Shown one piece after another: positions 24,401 through 36,400 of a stretch of 64,000 nt of DNA; the stretch's first letter is position 1; the number at the start of each line of letters is the position of its first letter. Source of the stretch: Tigriopus japonicus (lineage: Eukaryota > Arthropoda > Copepoda > Harpacticoida > Harpacticidae). The notes beneath the pieces were generated by a model. It was not told where the DNA came from and made no database searches. It worked only from the letters and a program-made list of their open reading frames with translations. The stretch is from contig CM021318.1 of the NCBI GenBank assembly GCA_010645155.1, positions 6,285,481-6,349,480 of the forward strand, in the 5' to 3' direction. The position numbers and the translations under genes are program-made.

Positions 24401-27400
24401 TAACCTTATCTACTGCCGCCCATTCATTAGCATATGTTGTGGTTTTGGGAGCCTCCTTTTCACTAATTGTGTATTCAATATAGGGTGAAGAAGACGAGGC
24501 AGTGGGAACCGGTGGCAATGAATCGCCTTCCGTGTACCATCCTTGGTAATCAATATTGCTACTACCATGTTGAGGTTCGACAAAAATTCCTTTGGTGACA
24601 GGCACTGACTCATCTGAAGAAGTTGGTCCTAGTGGAGTGACAGGGAAGCTAGGTTCAATTTCGGTGTGTGGGCTCTTAGTTTGATCTGATTCTTCATCGT
24701 CATCCACTTCCAGTCTTTCTTTAATGTCGTTATTGTTTTCTGATCCTGGCGCCGTCTTATCTCCATAAGGTTGCCTAGCCTTCAGAGGGTTGTTAACTTG
24801 GTCAAAGCTATTCTTGATCAATGGGCGGTTTACCGTTGATGGCTCAAGTTCGATGGTAATTTCTTGAGAACCGGGAGGTCCATCTGAAGGATTGTCTATA
24901 GGTGTAAACTCAGAGGGAGGTTTATTGGCCGCTGGTGGAGGTTGGGGACGGTTTCCAATCGCGTTAGGACGTGTTCCAATTGTATTCGGCCGAGATTCAG
25001 TTACATCAGGGCGTGTTCCAATGGTGCTTGAAGGAGCCTCAAAAGTACCAGGACGAGGCCCAATTGGGGTTGGGGGCGTTCTAGCTGAACCAAACTGAAG
25101 ACCATTAGGCCTTGAATTTGCTCCGTTAGAATTAGAAGGAGTATCAAATAAGTTGGGTCGTCCAACGACTGGCCTTGGCCGAAGGAAATTATTTGGTCGA
25201 GATTTGGGCGTGCTTGTCGGAAAATCTGGATGAACAAACTCAGTTGGGGTGGTGTCTTTTCTATCAAATTCCTTGTTAAATGACGAGGTTGAGAGTGATG
25301 GTCTTGGAGCTCTAATATCGGATGGCCTTTTTATTGGTAAGGGTGGTCTTCGTGGTGGACCTCGAATCGGATTCTGATGTCTGTCTTGAGGTAGTCTTGG
25401 TGGTGGCAAATTTTGTCCAACAGAAGATGACGTCGAAGTCTGTAGCTGGTTGAAGCTTGAGGTGGTAACATCATTCCGCGGGGTGCTAGATTCAGAGGAT
25501 CCCAAAACTGGAGTGTCACTACTTATACCGAATTCCTCATCACCAAAAACTGATCCTACATATCGGTCTTGTTGGCTGATGACAACAAACGAACCATCCG
25601 GTCTTTCAAATTGAGATTTGATGTCATTTTCTTCAATATCCTCACTAGACTCAGCGTCCGAGTTCTGAGGAATAATTTCATTTGACGTGAATGGAGGAGG
25701 TTTGAATCCACTGGGTTGTCCTCCTTGATACGGTTGTTTAGGTGTAACCGGTCGGTTAACATCAATTTGAAAATTTAGTGGGCTAGGAGATCCACTCGAA
25801 ATGAAACCAGATGAAGGTTGGGGTCTAGAGGACTCTTCAAAGTTGGTAGCTGGTCGAGGGGAGGGAATTTGACGTTTTGGAGGAGCCAGTGGCCTGCCCT
25901 CAGAATCTCTTAGAGGGTTCGATGATACTGAAGTTTGTCCAGGTTGAGGTTGAAAGTTTCCTTGCGGTCTTGTTTGCCCTCCCAAAAATGGGTTTTGGCC
26001 ATTTTGATCTTGATTGGGACCATTATGGCCTTGCTGAAAACTGTTTTCATTATTTGAAGGGGGAGGAGGGAGGTCGGGTAAATTGGGGTTAACTTCATTA
26101 GGCCTATGGGACCCTGCATGGCCAGGGGGAGGTCGATTCGGAGGGAAATGAGGATTTCTTGGCCTTGGCGGTGGTCTCGCTCCTGGATTTGGCCTTGGTC
26201 TAATGGGACCTCCATTATTTGGTATTGGTGGTCGGAATGGAGATCCAAGATTTGGAGGTGGACGATTTGACGGGTCTTGCTTTGATCCTGGACGAACACT
26301 TTGGCCCCTATATCCTCCTCCGGGACGAGATGGATAATCTTGGCTATAGCCTGGGCGATTTGGAGGACCTTGGCTAGAACCAGGACGAGGGGGGAGCCCT
26401 TGGTTGGGCCCTGGTCTAAATGGAGGGCCCTGAACGCTTCCAGGTCGAGTGTGGGGACCCTGGTTAGCCCCTCTGGGGCCTTGGGTGTCCAATGGAGGTC
26501 GGTTGCCTTGATTTGGGTACTGATTATTTTGAGCTATGACATTCAGAGGAGCCTTTACCACCACTTCGTTATTCGTTGAATGCTCATGAACAGAATCGTC
26601 ATGTTCGCCTTGAATGCCATTGGGACGCGGTGGATATTTACTTAATCCTGGTCTCTGAAGTGGAGGAGGCCTATTTAAGGGTCTTGGTAGAGGAGGTCTA
26701 TTTGGTGGTCCCCTAGGAGGATGCTGGTTTGGATTGCTTCTCGGTGGACCAAAAGAAGGTTGTCGTGGTGGTCTTGGACGAGAGGGTGGTGGTGGTCTTT
26801 GATTTCTTGGTGGTAGACCGGAATACGGGCCATTGACTTCCAAATTTGATCCCACGGAAGAGGCTGTTACAGAATCATCGCCAATGTAAACGTAGTCACC
26901 TCGCTGAACAGCATCGCCAGGAACACCCACTTGATTAGGATATTTCATGGGTAATCCAGGTACAATCTTGATAGACATGGGATGTCCTTCGTACTTTCCA
27001 AAGAGATGGCCTTGCTCATATCGATTCAAAACATCAATTATGTGTGGATCTGTGGACTTGATGATGTGGTCATTGATTATCAGTCTGTCATCGTCTAGAA
27101 ACACGGCTTCATCGGGTTTTTGGCTTTTGAGAGCTTCGTAAACATCTTTGGGGACGGTCACAATTGGCTCGTCGGTGGAATCTGAATAAGAAAGATCGTC
27201 CAAGTCTGAGTAATCAATGTCAATACGAGGAGAGGCCTGATCAGGCCCAGACTTCAGAGGCAAAGGCACCGGTCCATTGACATCTCGTTGTTGAAGAGGA
27301 ATGAATTCATAGTTTGGCCTTGATGGCTTGAGTCGTCCAGCTCCTCCGACCGGAATGAAGTTTGGTTCTCCTCCAGGAATTCTAGCAAAGGCTGGCAAAT

Positions 27401-30400
27401 TGGCAGTGGCCTTGATACGACCTTCAACTCTCGTTGGTTGTATAACATCTGACTTCTTTGTGAGTTCACTTCGACGATTAGCGATAGCACTTCGAATGGG
27501 ACCTCGCAATAAAGTGGCCACAGCATCTAGAACAGGTCCCAAGTTGACATTTGGTGTTGCTCCTCCAAACACCTCACCAAGTCCACCAACAACGGCATCT
27601 ATCACTCCACCCGAAGAAGTGCCATCAGATTCTCCATTGCTGGAAGTTGCTGTTGAAGGTGAGGATGGAGAAGGATCAATTCCCTGATTGGATACCTCGC
27701 TTCCACCACCGACGGACTCACTCCCCGAAGGAGTTCCGCCATCATTGTCTCCATTATTCCCTGCAACATTACCACTATTATCGCCTCCTGGGGAGACTGA
27801 GTGGTCGTTGTCGTGGTCTGATATTGTTCCAGATCCTTGACTGCCATTTTCTTGAGGTGATCCATGATCTGGAGGAGGTTCATCCGGGGCGGTGTCTCCT
27901 GGGACACCCCCTGCACTGCTCCCAGAGGAGCTAGATTGTGTAGAGAGGGTTTGTGAAGGGCTAACAGATCCTGGGGTTGTGAAACCCGAATTGGGCAAGG
28001 TCAGAATCTCGGGTCCATCAGTGGGTAGATTCAGGTCGGTAAGAGGTCGAGAAGATGTCAACGACAATGAGGCCAAAGATGAGGCAAAGGATTCTTTCAA
28101 TGAGTTTAAGAACTGAGCTTCAAGGTTCAAACTCGATTGAGGATCATCAGTGTTGAAAACATCATTATCAGTCTGAGGTAAAGAGAGGTCGATTGAAGGA
28201 GCGATTGTTGACTGGAAAGCTTGCTTAATTGAAGAGAGTTTGTCTTTGTCAGGGAAAATTGCTCCTCCTTCAGACTCACTTCCGATACTGGAATCTAGAG
28301 TGATGTAATCCGGCAATCTCGAAGTGCTGAACAACGATGTCGAGATTTGCGTGATAACCTCTTTACTTTCCCGAACCTCACCCACGGCATCAGTGGTAAA
28401 GTAAGTATAGGTATTGTAAAGCGTCCTAATTTGGCCATATATGTTTGGACCCAACGACAAGTATTTCAATTCGTTCACTCCTGGGATCAAAGACGGGGCA
28501 AGAACTGTTCTTGTAGGACTGATTTGATCAGAATTTTCGTCACCGAACGTTTCTGTCACAATGGTTGACTCCACCTTGGTTCGAGTCTTAGTGATTGTCG
28601 TACTTCGATCAATAAGGGTTGTATAGTAAGTGGAAGTAGTAAAATATGTCTTGGTAGCGAAAGCTTCACTAGGACTCGATGAAGGTTGGATCTGAAGTGA
28701 AATGGAAAAAATCCAAGGATTGTAAACGGGACCTTTGAAGTCAATTGTTCATGTCTTTAACTCACCTCGAGGTCCAAAAGTGGTGTGGCCTCAGGAATTC
28801 CAGCCTCAGTCACAATATTACTTGATACCACGATGTCCGTTTTTGTTATTGTTGAGTCCTCAACCACCGATGTTACAAAGTATGTGAAAGTACTGTACTC
28901 CGTCTTTACTATTGGTGAAGGGTCTAATTCAGTGGCCTATTTCAAAAACACATTTGTTTGTCAAGTTGAAAAGTATCAAAGAGTCACTTCTTCATTGTCA
29001 ACTTACGGATTGTCGTTGAACAGCAAATCCATCTCGCACCAACTTTGGAGCCAAAGTTAGTGGTTCATCAATGGCCTCTTCTGGGAAGTAGGGGTCTAAA
29101 ATAAATCGTCCAGTTTGATGTCGTCGTTCATGAGCATGTAAGGGTTCAGTCAAAATTGACAAACAAAAAGAAGCAATATCAAATGGATGTTCTACACAAT
29201 TGTTCTTAGAAGGCTTCAAAAATAATGTTTTATAGAAACATTTTCCCAGTTTTACTGTTTTGCTGGCTTTTGTGCAAGAACTTGAAAACATTCTAAGTTA
29301 AAATGTTATAATGAAATGTTTTAAGGAGCAACCGAGGAATACATTGCTGGGCCAAGAAATTTTTGCAAGTTAACTGAAGTTATGTTAACTAAAAACATGG
29401 CAAAACGAAAGACATGTGTCTTAGAATATTTGGCTGCACAAATATTTTCATGGCTGTTTTGTGTGAAAAAATTACATTTTTAAAACTGCATAATTTAATT
29501 ATTGTTTTTTTCACCACCAAACACTTTTGTCACATTTTGATTTGCTCGCCATGTGTGGCCTTTTCGTCATGATGTGTTCCAAATTATTCTTGCTGTATGC
29601 CAGACTCATATTGTGGGTGTTTTTTACTTGTATGCCAGCCTTATAATCGGTGTTCCGTTTTCCTAGTTTTGCATGCCATTTTTTGGTTTTGTGTGCCACT
29701 TTCTCAACTGTGCATTAGTTAAAAGTATTTACATGTCAATTTCTCTTTTCCTTGTGGGTTTTTTAATCTCCACCCTTTTAATAGAAGTCGTTTACCTTTC
29801 ACAACCACCTTGACGTCCCCAAAAAGTCTAGTCTGAAATTGTCGTTCTTCTCGTTTGTCTCGTCCTCGAGGATCCTCTTCTTCAGAGTATACTGGAAGCA
29901 CACAAATGTGTCGAGATGTCTTTTAAAAAGTCAATAAATCATGTGTCGACCAAATCTGAACTACCCTTTTAGCAGAAAATAAATCACTTATAACAGATAA
30001 CAACCCTGGAGTTTCATTTTATTTTGTTCATTTCTTTCAATACAGATTTGCAATATATTTCATTCAAATCACAACATGTTCATTCCAGACAAAGTACACG
30101 AACAGGGTCAAAGGGATTGGTTGTATTTTTTTGTTATTGATTTGTTGGAGAAACTTGTTGGCAAGGCTCTGAGCACATCAAAAATAACATGACATGCTTC
30201 TTACTGTCACTATAGGTTTAAGTTCACATTGCTTCGATGCCCATTCTGTGGGGATGACTCAATCCGTCAGGAAATGGCACAGAAAATGAAACGGATCCTT
30301 CATAAGCAAGCGCGGAACTTCAAAAGTAATACATGAGAAAACATTCGTGCCTTTAATATCTGGACTAAATCAAACGGCTCAGGGGAAAAATTCATTATCT

Positions 30401-33400
30401 GTACAGACTCGGAAGAGTTTTAAGGGGGATAAGGGATAAAGTTTAATTTCACTTTGAGCACTTTGTCGCGGAACTTTTTGAAGGGAAATTGGACTTTGTA
30501 GTGGGTGGGGAAACATGAAAGAGAATAGTAGACTTGGATTATCACTATGTTTTGTTGGTGCTGCAATTATGGTTTAGCCCAGCAACGAGGCCATGTCTAG
30601 GTACCTAGTATGTTCAAGGTCTCTTTTACCCCTAGTTGACGTTGGTCCCAAATCGTTGAGACTCGACTGCAACTCGTACACACTTGACCCAGAATTAGAT
30701 GTCGATCTTTGGACCGAACCCTCAATCATTGGCTCAGACTCTAAGGCAACATCAGGAGCAAGAGTTAGTTCTACAGCTTCAACACGAGAGGGTTGGACGG
30801 CATCAAGGTCGCGCTTGCGCCTTTCACTGTCGTCGGGGTCAATTGTTACGGTGGAAGTTAAGACTGTAAAATCCCCGGGGCTTTTTCCCGACACAAATTT
30901 GGTGACAACGCTAGTCTGAGGTTCAGGGGGAGGTGGGGGCGTGTCAATTTCAGGAGCCTGAGTGGCTAAAATTTGTTGAGCCTGTTGCAGTTGTTGTTGT
31001 TGTTGCAATTGTTGAGCTGCCAAAAGCTGAGCGGCGTTGGTATCAAGGTTGACGGCTGACAATAGCTGCTGATTGAGCAGCTGTTGCTGCTGTTGAGCTT
31101 GTTGTTGTTGGAGCTGTTGTTGGAGCTGAGCGGCTAGAAGTTGTTGTTGAAGATCAGGAAAGGCTGTTTGGACAGGATTGGGATTGAAGCCACCCCCAAA
31201 TGCAGCGGTGGAAGAAGGGGCAATTTTGGTCTCAGTGCTATACTCAGTGGCAGTAACTACCTCAGTCGTGCTATCAACAAGGGTAGTCTTGATCTCCCTG
31301 CCTCTAAGGGTAATGCCCAAGACAGTTGACTGAGTGTTTGTGACCGTGGTCACGTAAGTACTAGTATGGGTAATGAACTGAGTGGGTGGTACAGACGCAG
31401 CAGGTGCACGTGCACCCAGGGCTGCAGGCAAACCCTGTAGCAATGGGTTGGACAAAGGATTCAACCCACTCGAGGGGGACTGACCTCCCAAGAGCTGTAG
31501 CAAAAGCTTGCTCAAAAGCTGGTTCTGATCTACAGGTTGAATGATTTCTTCAGTTACAGGTTGGATGTTGTAAATGGTACTAGGGACAATGTGGGAGAAA
31601 GAAGTACGCAGACCTCGAATTCGAGTGGGCGTAAAGACAATGGCAGTAGTTTCAGTGGCCCGAAGGGCCTCAAAAGTGATAACTTTCGTTCCAGGGATGG
31701 CTTGGTTTGTGATTGCATTAGCATAAATGACCGGACTACCATCAATGTTGGTCGATTTCAAAGCAGTGGCAGCAATGACCTCTAAACTAGGACTGGTGGT
31801 TAAGATGTCCCGATAAGCAGTTTCGCCATTCTCTCTTACTGGAATAACAGTTTGAAGGGGAACTTGATGGGTCACGGTGATGGCGTCTGGGACAGAATTT
31901 TGGGAGGACTGAAGCTCCGTAGTGGAGTCGTAATCATAGTCATAATCATAATCAAATAAACTAGTCTTAGGGGGAGAAGTGGGCCGTCTAAACGGACTAA
32001 CAGGGAATCGATTGCTGGTTCCTCGAGAGGAGGTAGTGTCAGAAGAGAAACGGTTTTGATTTCGTGAGCTGCTAGCTAATGTTCTGGGTCGGAACCTTGA
32101 CCGCCTGAGAGTGGTGGTTCTTGGGGTGGTTGTGGGGGCTTCAGTGACAGGTTGAACTACAGGACGGGTTCGAAGCAAGGTTCGGCCTTGGTTAGGATTA
32201 AATCGGGATCTAGAACGGGAACGGGAAAGGGTGGGACTGTCGTCTTGGCTAACTTGACGACGCACATTGTTGCTACTTCTAGTTGACTCGGATTCCCTTT
32301 CGAAACTGGAATGAAAAGAATTATCATAAGCATTGTCGTAGGAGTGGAGTGGAGAGGGATTGGGTTGGTTGGAGGAGCCGGAGAAGGCGGTGAACGGTGG
32401 GTTGCTTAGGTTGTCAAAGAATTCAGGTTCTTGGCGGGCACGGATGGGGGTGCGTCGGGAGGAGGTGGATTGACGGACTCGGGTTCGAGCTCCAAACTCA
32501 GCATAAGTACTTGCCTGTCTCTTTCGTCGCCTGCTTTCTTGCACTTGCAGGGGATCCACTTCAGGGTCTTGTTCCTCCTCGGTGATCAAGGTTGGACGAG
32601 GACGAAGGAAACTTGGTCTCCTGCGTTTGAACAAGGAGTTGATTCGAGAACGAGAGCGTTCTCTTTGCACTCGAAGGCGATCACTAGAACTAAATGGTGA
32701 GGGCCTTAAGTTCCCATCGACTTCTTCTTTTCCTTCCTCTTCTTCTGGGGCCTCGTTTTGTTCTTGTGCTTCCTGATCCTGGATGTCAGTGACAACTTTG
32801 GGCTTTCTCGCGAACTTCTCTGTACGTGATGAAATGAAAATGGGGGTCCTACCAGGGAGACCAGAGGGGAATCGAGGAACTGGGACACTGGGGGAATTTG
32901 TATCCTCTTCCTCTTGAGTGCCTTCAGATTCCACAGCCGGGTCTTCACTCTTTTTATTGTCATCATTGTCAGTGGAATCCTCTCGCAATTTCTTCAATTG
33001 GAGTCTTTGTCTTTCCTTCAGTCGTTGTCTGAAGGGGCTTGGGCGCCTGAGTCTCAAATTGGAAATAATAGTAGGTTTGGCCGGATCCTCAACTTCGGTG
33101 GGAGTTGGGTTAATGACAGAAGAGACTCCACTCGATCGGATAGGTGAGGCGCCTCTGGAACTGGCGGCAAATCGGGCGTTTCCACGTCCAGCAAAACTGC
33201 TTGATCTGAATCTGCTACTACTAAGAGGGAAAGTTGGAGTAGCTTGAATCTCGGCAGGGGTGGCAATCAAAGTTGGGGTAACATCACTACGTGTGATAAT
33301 GGCCACAGTGGTAGTCGTACTGCCTCTGGGTCTTCCATTGCCTCTGGTGCGAGCTCGGAATAAATTGGGTCGGATAACGGGTGTGAAGGTGCGGCCTTTG

Positions 33401-36400
33401 GTGGCTGAGTCTATGGATGAGCTCAAGGTGAAATCGTCATCCAAATCTTCGAAGCTGCCTTGAGAAGATTCTAAGGTAGGAGTGTCGGTTGTGACCGGGG
33501 GAGTTGTCGTAATCTCACTTTCAACAGAAGATTCCAAGTCATGGGTGGCTGTGGCCTCAATTGAAAGATCCTCGACGGCTGAGGGAGAAATGCCAGAGAC
33601 AACACCAGGCCTTTGAGAAAATCTAATGTTATTTTGACTATCAGACGGTTCAATGCTAATTTGATCCGTCACAGAAGCCGGGAGAACATCAGTTCTAGTC
33701 TCTTCCGAGCTTTTAATCATGGTGTTGTCTCCATCAATGGAGGTGGTCCAATAGGTAAAGGTTGTAAAGAACGTGACACTGGGCTGAACTGCGGTGGGTT
33801 CGATGGTAGCGTCAGCGGTATTGGTCACAGTTTCTAAGTTGCTTGTAACGAAACTGGTTCCATTTCTGAATAAAGTTGTGAAATAAGTGAAAGTCGTGTA
33901 GAAGGTTTTCAAGGCTGGGGTGGCAGAGACGACGTCAATCTCTTCATCAGTGCCCTGCGATTCGGTGGTGGATTCGTCTTGCTCCTCGTCTTCATTATTG
34001 CTTCCAGTAGTATTTGGAACAGGATCTTCAGTAGTTTCGGAAGATGATTGCTCTTCTTCTTGCTCGTCTTCATCTTGGGTCGACGTGGGAGTTATCTCAG
34101 ATGGGTTCTCGGTCACTTCGGGCTCAGCGGTGATTCCAATCACGATGAAGGAACCTTGGGTGGTGCTCTCAACGGCGTCTTGATCTTGATCTTGGCTCTC
34201 CTCAAGGTTCTTAGGGGTTGTTAGCTCACTATTAAGTGCCACATCTCTATGAATAGACGAATATTCCAGACGTCTTGGGTTGGCTGGAGATGAGGTGGAT
34301 TCAATTTCAATTGCTTTGGAGGAAGTGGCCAAAATGGACACAGACTCGGGGGACAAGATACTAATTGGAACACCGGACGACTTGATGTTGGAATAAATCT
34401 CAGTGCGTGTGGAAATCGACGAGGTACCATCCACAAAAAGGGTAGTGAAATAAGTATAGGTGGTATAGAAAGTTCTCAAAATACCGTTCACGTCCTCATC
34501 AATTTCTTCTACGTTGTCAGGAGTTTCAAGAATAGCGCCGCCTGATCTTGGTTGTTCTGGGAAAGCCTCCCTGGAGTTTGGTCTACCGATAAAACCACTA
34601 GTGTAAGCAGGGGCATCAGATGAAGATGCAAACTGACAAGTCGAGTCAACCTCACATGAACTTCTCAAGGATGCCAAATCGGTTGGGTCTAGGATGTTGG
34701 TCAAGGTGACAATATTTGAAATAATCTCTTCTCTGCTCTTGACTCGAGTAGTGGAAGCCCGGAAAAAGGTAGTGAAATAAGTGTAGGTTGTATAAAGGGT
34801 CTTATATACGAGTTCTACATCAGATTCAGGATCAATAGATCCTCTCAACTCATCAACGTTCAAAGGAGGTTTGGAAGAGGAAACCAAGGCACTTGGGACT
34901 CTCTTTGAAGGTCTCACAGGAAGGCCTGGTAAGGAACTGGGTCTGAGAGTCACCTTGGGTCTGTTGCCAGTTCCTCGGTTAATGGGGAACAACTTCCGTT
35001 TTGAAGCATTTCGGTCCAAAAGGCTCTTTAAAGGATTGATACTGCTCGATGTGGATTCAACATCCAAGGTTGAAGAAGGTGTAGGTTCTTCAACAGGAGT
35101 GGTACGATAAGTTTCAGGTAGTTCCGTATGCGATGACTCAATAGTTGGAAGGGCAGAGGAGGAAGATGCCGGAACAAAACCAACTGAGCGAGTAGGGTTT
35201 ATCTTGGGGATAAGAATCTTATTTCCATCCTTTGTACTGAAGGTCTTCTTGGGTCGGAACATGACCACAGTGTCATCAATTGTGGTGGTGAAATCAACAA
35301 AACCAATGTAAGTGACCGAGTCCAACGAAGACTTGGTGGCCTTGACAGGTTGATCAAATCGATGGGCAGCCGTGGGCTCAATCTCGTTCTCAATGGTGTG
35401 AACCTCGATGCTGGGTTCCGGGATCTTCAGCTCTCCATCCTCACTGACGGTAAAGGTGGGAAGGCTTTCTTTCTTCTCCACTTGATCAGGTTTAATAACG
35501 ATTTCTGCCACATCAATGGATCGAGCTCGAATAGCGTTCTCGGTGAGCTCCAATTCGGATTCCAAGTCTCCGTTCTTCTTCTCCTTCTTAAGGAGATCAT
35601 TCAATTTCAAAGGCTTGGACAACTTGGAACCAATCGTTCGAGTGACAATGTCCTCATCACTTGGCTTGGAAGGGCGAATTTGCTCCCCTGGGAACTTGTA
35701 TTCCCCATGCTTGTCCTTGCCTCCAAGTTGAACGTTTCCGTTGGGATTGTAAACTGGAGTGGCAGAAATAAAGGGGGGATCAGAATACACCTTGGAAATG
35801 GAAGACACAAGTTGTGCATAGTGGCCGTCGATGTAGGAACGATAATGGTAAATGGAGTGTTCGGTCGTTTGTCTACCATGCACCTCATAGCTCGTGCTAC
35901 TCGAAACCAAACCCGTGGGTTGAACCTCGTTCACCGGTGCCGTAGGCTGGATGCGAAAGTACTCTTGGCGAGAGGTACTTTCCACCTTGGCATACTGCTC
36001 ATTGATGTACGTGCCCAAGTGTTGGGTCATGTATTCAGTGGTGGTCCCATGGTTGATGAAGGTATCTACAGTGGAGGTGAGGATGCCAATAGGGTGCCGG
36101 CCATTACGGGTGGCCTCAGGAAAGAGAGTGGTCGTGGCATCTCCAGAAGGGTCCACGACAACTTCTGAAGGGGGACGGACAGGAAAAAGAAAAGAAACAA
36201 AACACATTCATGAGCGTGGTGCATAGACGAGGTACGAACATTCAAAGACTTCAAGGTTGCTCGAGTTTGATCCAATTTCAGAAGTGTGCATCAATAGCAA
36301 AAACACAGTTGTCAAAAAGAGAACTGCTTCTTTCCCTGTAACTCAAATTGATGGTTGTACCCCCTTCATCGAGCAGCCTTAGAATAGAAACATTTAGAGG

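Noticed and set aside
35350..36168. 272-codon plus-strand reading frame
   Set aside because: It lies wholly antisense to the long exon at 30630-36164, whose coding assignment is supported by phase, repeats and composition. It has no family signature.
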